A model generated the notes under the pieces. The model saw only the letters and a program-made list of their open reading frames with translations. It was not told where the DNA came from and made no database searches. A stretch of 64,000 nucleotides of DNA from Candidimonas nitroreducens (GTDB taxonomy: Bacteria; Pseudomonadota; Gammaproteobacteria; Burkholderiales; Burkholderiaceae_B), in the NCBI RefSeq assembly GCF_002209565.1, contig NZ_NJIH01000015.1:62001-126000 (forward strand), written 5' to 3'. Shown piece by piece: positions 10,886 through 17,443 of the stretch. Numbering within the stretch: the stretch's first letter is position 1; each line of letters starts with the position of its first letter. Both the position numbers and the translations under genes were made by a program.

Positions 10886-10942
10886 GGCAGGGGTAGAGTT
10901 TGATCGGGAAGTTTGCTTTGTACCGTTGATGTTGCAGTACTA

Positions 10943-10952
10943 CATATATATG
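10943..10952. promoter_or_regulatory. AT-rich palindrome in LysR/enolase divergent promoter
   Basis: CATATATATG is a perfect 10-bp palindrome within the only AT-rich stretch of the 106-bp divergent gap (10886-10991). Its place suits a LysR operator or promoter element controlling both directions. Evidence is position and symmetry only. Confidence 0.3.
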
Positions 10953-10991
10953 GTCAAATAGATAATTTGGATTGTTTTATACAGATTTAAT

Positions 10992-11909
10992 ATGTTCAGC
11001 CGACGTGAATTGGCGCTGCTGCGCGCGATGTACAGGCATGGCACGGTAACGGCCGCAGCTGCGTCCGTCAGCATGACCCAGCCCGCGGCCAGCGCCTTGC
11101 TGCGCGATCTGGAAGTTCGCCTGGGCTTCGGCCTGTTCAGCCGCGAGCATCGCAGGCTGCGCTTGACCAGCCAGGGCAGGGCCTTGATGCCCGAGGTGCT
11201 CAATGCCCTTGCGGGCATCGAAGCCGCCGACCGGCTTGCGGGCGACATACGCCAGGGCGCGCAGGCGCGCATTGCGGTAGGGGCTGTGGCCATCGCCGCA
11301 TCCAGCCTGCTGCCGCCTGCTTTATTCCGTACGCGCCAGGCCTACCCCGGCGTTGCGCTTGCGGTGCGGGCAGGCACTTCGCTGGATATTGTCGAGATGG
11401 CGGTGGATCATCGGATCGACCTGGGCATTATTGTGGACGCGCCCGTCGACACGTTGCGGGTCGCGGCGCTCGAGCTGGCGCCTTTGAGCTTGTTTGCCGT
11501 GTTGCGGCGGGATCATCCATGGGCCGAACGGCGCAGGCTTACCCTGAGCGCGGTTGCCGCGACGAGTCCGATCGTGCTCGCCACGGCCCTGCCCGCCGGC
11601 CGTGCAACGCGCGGTGCAATTGAAAGTCTGGGCCTGGCGTACAGCCCGATGACCGAGGTGGCGCAATCTTCGGCCGCCTGCGCGCTGGCCGAAGAGGGCC
11701 TGGGCATTGCCATCGTGGAAGGCCTGGGCGCCCGCTACGCGCAGCGCCATGGCCTGCTTGCGCGCCACTTGCTTGCCGTCAAAGATCTGGCGCTGGCCTT
11801 GGTCTGGCCCAAGGACAGCGTGATGAGCCAGGCCGCCAAATTGCTACAGGAAAATCTGATCGAAGAAGCCGCGCGATGGCATCTGCCTCGCGCGGGCGAA
11901 CGGCCCTGA
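10992..11909 (+). CDS. LysR-family transcriptional regulator
   Basis: 305 residues. An N-terminal winged helix-turn-helix (about 1-62, including VTAAAASVSMTQPAASALL) is followed by an effector-binding domain. It is divergent from the enolase-superfamily/Bug pair across a 106-bp AT-rich gap, so it is the likely activator of that pair and probably senses its substrate or an intermediate. The ATG has no clear Shine-Dalgarno. The HTH begins at residue 5 as expected, so the start is probably right. Confidence 0.9.
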   Translation: MFSRRELALLRAMYRHGTVTAAAASVSMTQPAASALLRDLEVRLGFGLFSREHRRLRLTSQGRALMPEVLNALAGIEAADRLAGDIRQGAQARIAVGAVAIAASSLLPPALFRTRQAYPGVALAVRAGTSLDIVEMAVDHRIDLGIIVDAPVDTLRVAALELAPLSLFAVLRRDHPWAERRRLTLSAVAATSPIVLATALPAGRATRGAIESLGLAYSPMTEVAQSSAACALAEEGLGIAIVEGLGARYAQRHGLLARHLLAVKDLALALVWPKDSVMSQAAKLLQENLIEEAARWHLPRAGERP

Positions 11910-12093
11910 GGATTCGGAACCGCCAGAACGCCGGAGGTACATTCAGAGATGCACGCTTCGAGCTTTGCCTGTGCTTTTTTCAGACACGGCAATTGCGGCG
12001 TTTCTTTTGTCTGGCTTTGCGCCAAGCAGTTGATTTTGTGGGGCTTCGGGTGGGAGTTTTGCCTGAACAGGCGTGGCGCTGCGAGAGGAGGGT

Positions 12094-12169
12094 GGTAGGC
12101 AGTACTGGATTCGAACCAGCGACCTCTACGATGTCAACGTAGCGCTCTAACCAACTGAGCTAACCGCCT
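12094..12169 (-). tRNA. tRNA-Val (anticodon GAC)
   Basis: Read on the minus strand, a full cloverleaf is visible: acceptor stem AGGCGGT pairing with ACTGCCT (one G-T pair), D arm TAGCTCAGTTGGTTAGAGC, anticodon stem CTACG/CGTAG with loop TTGACAT (anticodon GAC), T arm with GGTTCGAATCC, discriminator A and an encoded CCA. 76 nt including CCA. Confidence 0.97.
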
Positions 12170-12183
12170 TTAAAAGGAACGAA

Positions 12184-12213
12184 ATTCTAGCGTATTTTTC
12201 AAAGTCTTGTCAA
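12184..12213 (-). promoter_or_regulatory. Sigma70 promoter of tRNA-Val
   Basis: On the minus strand a perfect TTGACA (12213-12208) is followed after 18 bp by TAGAAT (12189-12184). This puts transcription start about 7-10 bases before the mature tRNA 5' end. Sequence match and position are both strong. Confidence 0.75.
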
Positions 12214-12310
12214 AAAGCCCTGTGTCGGAAGACCGAGACCACGCCACGAGGATTGGGCGGGTCGGCGCGGTAGTCCAGGCTTTCTGCTTGGCGCGGGGCT
12301 CATATTTGAG

Positions 12311-12348
12311 TACATTTGAAAGATACATTCAAAAGATACATAAAAAAG
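12311..12348. repeat. Three 13-bp direct repeats upstream of the VOC gene
   Basis: Units beginning TACATTTGAAAGA (12311), TACATTCAAAAGA (12324) and TACATAAAAAAG (12337) recur with a period of 13 bp in an AT-rich stretch about 45 bp before the VOC start. They could be a regulator-binding array or a promoter-proximal AT tract. Confidence 0.5.
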
Positions 12349-12391
12349 CCTGCAAGCAATAATAAATACTGAATACCGGGATCCCTTTGCC

Positions 12392-13105
12392 GTGGACACA
12401 CTTTCGTTCGACCATCTGGTTCTGATGCTGCGCGATCGCCTGGTGGCTCTTGCGCCGTCCTTCGAAGATGACGGATATTGCCTGACCGATCTGGCAACCC
12501 ATAATCTGGGTTCCATGAATCGGCTCATCATGCTGCGAGACAACTATATCGAGTTGATGGGCTGGCCGCAGGGGCAGCCGCCGGCGCGCAAGGACATCGC
12601 GGATTCACCGGCCGGCCTGGATGCGCTGGTGTTCCGCAGCACCGATGCCCTGCAGACATACGAGCATCTGAAGCGCGGGCAGTTCGACGTAAAGCCGGTC
12701 ACGCATCTGGAACGCCCGATCGTAATCGATGGGAAAAGCCATGTGGTCAGCTTCAGGACGGTGCACTTTGCCACACAGCCCATACCCGGGTTCAGGGTGT
12801 ATTTTTGCCAGCACCTGACGCCTGAATATGTCTGGATGGATCGCTTCATGCGGCATGCGAACGGCGCCCGAGCGCTCGATGCGATCCGGATCCGGGCCGC
12901 GCAGCCCGAGGCCGTGGCGCAAACGCTGGCCGGCTTGGCGCAAGCCAGCATGCAGGTCATGGAAAACCAGGCCTGTCGGGTTGTGCTGCCGAACCTCGGC
13001 ATTGATGTCGTGCCCGGCGGCGTGCTTGCGAAGGCCAGCATAGAGGCGGCCACTCTGGCCGACGACCAGGGCAGGCGCTGGCTGTTCGACGCCAGGCTGC
13101 ACTGA
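12392..13105 (+). CDS. Glyoxalase-like (VOC superfamily) domain protein
   Basis: 237 residues from a GTG start; LSFDHLVLMLRD at the N-terminus is the first VOC beta-strand with a metal-ligand-like His, followed by LGSMNRLIML and YIELMGWP, as in the Glyoxalase_3 type family. A second VOC-like half begins near residue 155 (IRIRAAQPEAVAQTL). The activity cannot be named; related proteins include lyases, dioxygenases and isomerases. The Bug receptor gene follows after 101 bp on the same strand, suggesting uptake and conversion of one compound. Confidence 0.72.
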   Translation: MDTLSFDHLVLMLRDRLVALAPSFEDDGYCLTDLATHNLGSMNRLIMLRDNYIELMGWPQGQPPARKDIADSPAGLDALVFRSTDALQTYEHLKRGQFDVKPVTHLERPIVIDGKSHVVSFRTVHFATQPIPGFRVYFCQHLTPEYVWMDRFMRHANGARALDAIRIRAAQPEAVAQTLAGLAQASMQVMENQACRVVLPNLGIDVVPGGVLAKASIEAATLADDQGRRWLFDARLH

Positions 13106-13206
13106 CCGCGGCGTTCCTGTGTTCATGGCTGTGAGACGATGCCCGTCTCGCGCCTATGCCTTTCTGTTTTTTATTCGCGTAGCACTCGAACATAAAAGGA
13201 AGAAGC

Positions 13207-14202
13207 ATGATCAAGGCCATTCAATACTTTCAGCCTCTGAGGGGAGGCTTTCTGAAGCTGGGCGCCGCTTGCCTGCTGGCCGCAGGGCTGGCGGGGCCGG
13301 CGTATGCCGATGGCGCGCCCGTGAGGCTGGTGGTGCCATTTCCGCCCGGCGGCAGTACCGACATCGCGTCGCGCATCATCCAGCCCAAGCTGGCGGAACT
13401 GCTGGGGCGCACCGTCATCGTCGAGAACAAGCCGGGCGCCGCGACCCAGATTGCCTCGCAATACGTGGCGCGCTCCAAGCCCGACGGCAATACGCTGCTG
13501 GTCAGTTTCGACTCGCACTCCATCAACCCTATCGTTCATCCCGATCTGCCATACGACACATTCAAGGATTTCCGCGGCATTGCGCTGGCGCTGCGTTTCC
13601 CGCTGGTCATCGCCGCCTCGCCCACGACGCCGGGCAAGGATCTGAAGGGGTTCCTGCAGGCCGCCCGGCAGAGCCCGGGCAAGTTCACCTATGCCTCGAC
13701 CGGCGCGGGCTCGCTGAATTATCTGGCCATCGAGGATCTGAAGCGCCGCGCCAAGGTGGACATTCTGCATGTGCCCTTTGGCGGGGGCGGCGCCGCCGTG
13801 CAGGCGGTGCTGGGCAAGGTCGTCAACTTCACGACGCTCAGCTATGCCGCGCTGAAGTCGCATATTGCTTCGGGTGCCGTCAAGGCGCTGGCCGTGACCG
13901 GCACCCAGCGCCTGGCGGATCTGCCCAATACCCCCACGGTGGCGGAGTCGGGCTTTCCGGGCTATGACGCTTATTCGTGGATCGGTATTTTCGCGCCGTC
14001 CGGCATACCTGACGATGCCGCGAAGACGCTGACCCAGGCGTTCCAGAAAACCTTGACCGACAAAGAGGTCAAGGCCAAGCTGGTTGCTTTGGGTTTCGAG
14101 GTGATGGCCGAAGATGGCGCCAGCGCCGACCGCTATGCGCGCGAGCAATTCAAGCGCTGGGACACCTTCGTCAAGGAAACCGGTATTTCGCTGACGAACT
14201 GA
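13207..14202 (+). CDS. Bug/TctC-family tripartite tricarboxylate receptor
   Basis: 331 residues, with ATG after AAAAGGAAGaagc. The signal peptide ends about residue 34 (AGLAGPAYA). Family motifs are VVPFPPGGSTDIASRI, VIVENKPGAATQIAS, KPDGNTLLVS, ILHVPFGGGGAAVQ and GAVKALAVTGTQR. It is a periplasmic ligand-binding protein. It follows the VOC gene on the same strand and is separated from the next, convergent gene by an unusual repeat array. Confidence 0.93.
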   Translation: MIKAIQYFQPLRGGFLKLGAACLLAAGLAGPAYADGAPVRLVVPFPPGGSTDIASRIIQPKLAELLGRTVIVENKPGAATQIASQYVARSKPDGNTLLVSFDSHSINPIVHPDLPYDTFKDFRGIALALRFPLVIAASPTTPGKDLKGFLQAARQSPGKFTYASTGAGSLNYLAIEDLKRRAKVDILHVPFGGGGAAVQAVLGKVVNFTTLSYAALKSHIASGAVKALAVTGTQRLADLPNTPTVAESGFPGYDAYSWIGIFAPSGIPDDAAKTLTQAFQKTLTDKEVKAKLVALGFEVMAEDGASADRYAREQFKRWDTFVKETGISLTN

Positions 14203-14255
14203 GGGTACGGCGGGCCAACGATACTTTGGGGTGGCCCGCAAGAGCAGTGGATGTT

Positions 14256-14390
14256 GTCGGCAGTTGAAGCCGTTGGCAGTTGAGACGTCGGGAGTTGAGC
14301 CGTCGGCAGTTGAAGCTGTCGAAAGTTGAAATCGTCAGCGGTTTCAACTTTCGACATTTTCAATTTTCGACAGTTTCAACTGCTGGCGGC
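14256..14390. repeat. Array of 15-16 bp units that switches orientation
   Basis: Five direct units related to GTCGGCAGTTGAAGCC start at 14256, 14272, 14287, 14302 and 14318. After a 7-base centre come three inverted units (14341-14355, 14356-14371, 14372-14390). Two competing hairpins are possible: a perfect 15-bp stem 14317-14331/14342-14356 with a 10-nt loop, and a longer one pairing about 14307-14331 with 14358-14383 through G-T wobbles. It lies between convergent genes, so it may act as a bidirectional terminator. Confidence 0.8.
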
Positions 14391-14397
14391 GAAAGCC

Positions 14398-15288
14398 TTA
14401 TTCGGTGTGCGCCTGCGGTGCCAGGAACTCCAGAATGGCTTCCAGCGCCGTATTGCGGCTGTCGCGCCGCGTCACGGCGTAGACGTCGGCCTGCAGATCC
14501 GCCGCGTCCAGGGCTTGGAAGACCAGGCCGTCGGGGCGATAAGCGCTGGTCGAGGCCGGCACCAGCGCAATGCCCAGGCCGGCCTGCACCAGGCTTAGCT
14601 GGGTGGGAACCTCGACCACGGTGTGTGTGACACGCGGGGTGTAGCCTTGTGCGGCACAGGCCCGATACACGCGCGCCGCAAACGACGACGACTCGCGCTC
14701 CAGCATGATGAAGGGTTCTGTTGCCAGCGATGCCAGCGGCAGGGTGTGCGCTGGGGGCAGCGCCAGGGGATGCGCCGCCGGCAGCGCGGCCACGACCGGG
14801 TCGGGCCACAGCAGGCGGCTGCGCAGTATTTCATCGTCCACCTGCTGGCGCGAAATACTCAGGTCGATGCGGCCTTCGCGCAAGGCCTCGATCTGGCGGC
14901 TGGGCGACAGCTCCCGGATGGCGACGACGATTTCAGGACGGGCCTGCGCCAGCAGCCCCAGGCGCTGCGGCAGGGGCCCCAGGAAGTGCGAGCCGGACAC
15001 GCCGAGTTCGACCCGGCCGGCCAGTCCTTCGTGTATCTGGCGCACGTGGCGCTGCGCTTCGTCCAGGCGCTGCAGCAGTAGCCGCGTGTCCTGCAGGAAG
15101 GCCACGCCGGCGTCGGTCAGGCTGACCCTGCGGCTATTGCGATGTAAGAGCTGCACGCCCAGCTCCTGCTCCAGTTGCGCAATCTGCGCGCTGAGCGGCG
15201 GCTGCGAGATGTGCAGGCGGTCGGCCGCACGGGTGAAATTCAGTTCTTCGGCGAGGGCCGCGAAGTAGCGTAGCTGGCGTAATTCCAC
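14398..15288 (-). CDS. LysR-family transcriptional regulator, divergent from maleate isomerase
   Basis: 296 residues if the GTG at 15288 is used, giving the family-typical start (M)ELRQLRYFAALAEELNF. An ORF ATG 22 codons upstream and a TTG at 15300 are alternatives. The HTH (FTRAADRLHISQPPLSAQI) and the effector domain are complete. It is divergent from the maleate isomerase gene across about 180 bp and most likely controls it. The domain resembles aromatic/dicarboxylate regulators (BenM/CatR-like); this is by general similarity only. Confidence 0.9.
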   Translation of the reverse strand: MELRQLRYFAALAEELNFTRAADRLHISQPPLSAQIAQLEQELGVQLLHRNSRRVSLTDAGVAFLQDTRLLLQRLDEAQRHVRQIHEGLAGRVELGVSGSHFLGPLPQRLGLLAQARPEIVVAIRELSPSRQIEALREGRIDLSISRQQVDDEILRSRLLWPDPVVAALPAAHPLALPPAHTLPLASLATEPFIMLERESSSFAARVYRACAAQGYTPRVTHTVVEVPTQLSLVQAGLGIALVPASTSAYRPDGLVFQALDAADLQADVYAVTRRDSRNTALEAILEFLAPQAHTE

Positions 15289-15466
15289 ACGAATGTCCAA
15301 GGACTGTGGCCCGGCTTGGCCGTGGACGGCCGCGCCGGGCTCGGGGCCGTCCAAGTATAGGGCAAAGCTCGATCTCGATATGAATTCGGTATTGGTGCCC
15401 AGCGCATCGATACGCCATCATTGTCCATCGGCCCCAGACATCAAACCGTACCCCGAGAGGCTCTCT

Positions 15467-16231
15467 ATGTTGGAAAACTCCGTCCGCACCTATCGCATCG
15501 GCCAGATCGTGCCCAGTTCGAACACGACCATGGAGACCGAGATCCCGCTCATGCTCGACAGCCGCCGCGAGCTGTTTCCCGAGCGCTTCACCTACCATTC
15601 CAGCCGCATGCGCATGAAGAAGGTGACGGCCGAAGAGCTGCGCCAGATGGACACCGAATCAGACCGCTGCGCGCTGGAACTCTCGGACGCGCGCGTGGAC
15701 GTGCTGGGCTATGCCTGCCTGGTGGCCATCATGAGCCAGGGGCCGGGCTACCACCGCCAGTCGGAACAGCGCCTGCACGCAGCCACGGCATCCAACGGCG
15801 CATCCGCGCCGGTGGTTTCCAGCGCCGGGGCGCTGGTGCAGGGGCTGCATGCGCTGGGTGCGAAAAAGGTTTCGGTGCTGACGCCCTACATGAAGCCCTT
15901 GACCGGGCTGGTGGTGGACTACATACAAAGCGAGGGCATCGAAGTGCACGACAGCCTGTCGCTGGAGATCCCCGACAACCTGGAAGTAGGGCGTCAGAAC
16001 CCGCTGGCGCCAGCCGAGCATGTCAAGCGCCTGGACACGCGCGGCGTGGACGCGGTGGTGTTGTCGGCCTGCGTGCAAATGCCCTCGCTGCAGTCGGTGC
16101 AGCAGGTCGAAGACCGGCTCGGCCTGCCGGTGGTCACCGCGGCCGTTGCCACGGTCTACCGCATGCTCAAGGAACTGGGCCTGGAGGCCCGGGCGCCGCA
16201 GGCAGGCAGCCTGCTGTCGGGGCGCTACTAG
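15467..16231 (+). CDS. maiA: Maleate cis-trans isomerase / Asp-Glu racemase superfamily
   Basis: 254 residues from the ATG at 15467; an in-frame upstream extension is not supported. The catalytic cysteine pair is present at Cys84 (VLGYACLVA) and Cys202 (VLSACVQMP). Their spacing of 118 equals that of characterised maleate isomerase (Cys76/Cys194). IGQIVPSSNTTMETE at the start and APVVSSAGA match the family. The enzyme converts maleate to fumarate, the last step of nicotinate and some aromatic degradation routes. No other nicotinate genes are present, only the divergent LysR. Confidence 0.85.
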   Translation: MLENSVRTYRIGQIVPSSNTTMETEIPLMLDSRRELFPERFTYHSSRMRMKKVTAEELRQMDTESDRCALELSDARVDVLGYACLVAIMSQGPGYHRQSEQRLHAATASNGASAPVVSSAGALVQGLHALGAKKVSVLTPYMKPLTGLVVDYIQSEGIEVHDSLSLEIPDNLEVGRQNPLAPAEHVKRLDTRGVDAVVLSACVQMPSLQSVQQVEDRLGLPVVTAAVATVYRMLKELGLEARAPQAGSLLSGRY

Positions 16232-16298
16232 GGCCGCCCTGCGGTAATCAGGCACTGGGCTATACTGCTGTCCGTTTCCACTGACGGCCCTTATTTTC

Positions 16299-17060
16299 TT
16301 GGATTACGCGCAAATTCCCGTAGCGACGGCGGCCTGGGGCCTGGACGGCATCCTGGTGGTCAACGTCAAGGCCTTTACCGACAGGCGCGCCCATATCGAG
16401 GGCGAGCTGGCGCGTTTCGGCCTGCGCGGCGAGCTGGTGCTGGAGTATGACGCCGAGGAAATCGGCCCGGAACTCGACAGTCTTTATTACCTGCCCGAGG
16501 CCGGCAGCCGGCTGAGCAAGGGGCACAAGTCTTGCGGGCTCAAGCATGTGGCCATCATGCAGCGCATCGTGGCGCGCGGCTGGCGGCATTGCCTGGTGCT
16601 GGAAGACGACGCCGTGCTGTTGCCGGGTTTTCGCCGGGGCGTAGAGGCGGCGCTGCGCGAGCTGCAGCGCGACTACGCCCATGTGCCCACGGTCAGCTTC
16701 ATCGGCTGCGGCGGCAATTGGTATACGCCGCGCAGTCAGCGCCGGCCGGGGCAGTCGCTGTACCCGGCGACCAAGGGGCGTTTTACGGATTCGTACATCA
16801 TCGGCGCCGAGGCGGCGCAGCTGCGGTTGGACTGGATCGCCCGCAACAAGATGCGCGCGGCCATAGACAATGAGTTCGACCGCATGGACACGGAGCTGGG
16901 CATACGCATGCTGTGGCTCGAGCCCACTGTCGTAGAGCAGGGCACCAAGCTGGGCAAGTTCGGCTCGGCGCTCGACGGCCGCTGGCCGGCGCCCGTCCAG
17001 GGCGTTCTGCACCGCATCGAGCGCTTCCGGCGCAAGTACCTGTACCAGCTCTGGCGCTGA
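16299..17060 (+). CDS. Glycosyltransferase family 25 (LPS-type)
   Basis: 253 residues from a TTG start (MDYAQIPVATAAWGL); no better start lies close. GT25 features are ILVVNVKAFTDRRAHIE at the N-terminus, GHKSCGLKHVAIM, the DXD-like LVLEDDAVLLPGF around residue 105 and a C-terminal IDNEFDRMDTELGIRMLW. These enzymes add galactose-type sugars to lipopolysaccharide cores. No other LPS genes are nearby. It stands alone 67 bp after the maleate isomerase gene and ahead of the thrS leader region. Confidence 0.8.
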   Translation: MDYAQIPVATAAWGLDGILVVNVKAFTDRRAHIEGELARFGLRGELVLEYDAEEIGPELDSLYYLPEAGSRLSKGHKSCGLKHVAIMQRIVARGWRHCLVLEDDAVLLPGFRRGVEAALRELQRDYAHVPTVSFIGCGGNWYTPRSQRRPGQSLYPATKGRFTDSYIIGAEAAQLRLDWIARNKMRAAIDNEFDRMDTELGIRMLWLEPTVVEQGTKLGKFGSALDGRWPAPVQGVLHRIERFRRKYLYQLWR

Positions 17061-17274
17061 GCAGGCCGGCCCATGGCGCGCTCCGGCTGGATCTGGGAGG
17101 ATCACCGTGCCTTGATCGCTCTGCGCGGGCTACCGTTTACTGCGTTTTATGCAACAGCTGGCGCCGAAAAGCCGGCTCCAGCGCGGATTTGGCCGGTTCC
17201 AAGGCCGGAATGCTTCCGGAGGGTGTTACACTCTTTGGTAATTCCCTGTTTCCAATTTTCCGTACCTGAACGAC

Positions 17275-17316
17275 ATGACATCGACCGCGTTGCGAACTAC
17301 TTGCTGGAATCCCTGA
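17275..17316 (+). CDS. Putative threonine-rich leader peptide of thrS
   Basis: A 13-codon ORF encodes MTSTALRTTCWNP with four threonine codons, including a tandem ACT ACT at 17296-17301. It ends 47 bases before a rho-independent terminator that precedes thrS. An extended -10-like TGTTACACT (17224-17232) lies upstream, putting transcription start near 17239. The ribosome site is weak (cctgaacgac). The role as a stalling peptide is inferred from the codons and the RNA pairing described for the attenuator entry. Confidence 0.6.
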   Translation: MTSTALRTTCWNP

Positions 17317-17384
17317 GATCGCCGCGTTTTCGTCTGTCCTTCGTACCTTAGACATCCACATGACGCGGCCGGTGCCGCGTTTTT
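17286..17384 (+). promoter_or_regulatory. Candidate threonine attenuator upstream of thrS
   Basis: Four arms with mutually exclusive pairing: arm 1 17286-17295 (CGCGttGCGA) pairs with arm 2 17319-17326 (TCGCCGCG); arm 2 17321-17327 (GCCGCGT) pairs perfectly with arm 3 17363-17369 (ACGCGGC); arm 3 pairs perfectly with arm 4 17374-17380 (GCCGCGT), followed by five T. Arm 1 lies in the leader ORF beside the ACT ACT codons. Stalling there would free arm 2 to form the 2:3 antiterminator; reaching the TGA at 17314 would mask arm 2 and allow the 3:4 terminator. This is the classic his/thr/trp logic, inferred from sequence. Confidence 0.65.
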
Positions 17385-17392
17385 GCTGTCGG

Positions 17393-17423
17393 CCGCCGCA
17401 ACGGGCGGTTCGGGGGTTTTTTT
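17393..17423 (+). terminator. Second hairpin plus T7 run before thrS
   Basis: CCGCC (17393-17397) pairs with GGCGG (17404-17408), followed eight bases later by seven T (17417-17423). The spacing to the T-run is too long for a textbook terminator. It could be a secondary terminator or a translational element just ahead of the thrS ribosome site (AGGAttaattt). Confidence 0.35.
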
Positions 17424-17443
17424 CGTTTCATCAGGATTAATTT

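Noticed and set aside
11876-12142. 88-codon ORF ending in STGFEPATSTMST
   Set aside because: The end is a translation of the tRNA-Val gene, a known cause of false ORFs.
12094-12169. tRNA-Val as an attachment site for an integrative element
   Set aside because: No integrase gene and no second copy of the tRNA 3' end seen in the window.
14256-14390. CRISPR array
   Set aside because: Units are contiguous with no spacers and change orientation; no cas genes.
17073-17351. 92-codon ORF ahead of thrS
   Set aside because: Covers the attenuator in another frame, has no domain, and ends within the leader.
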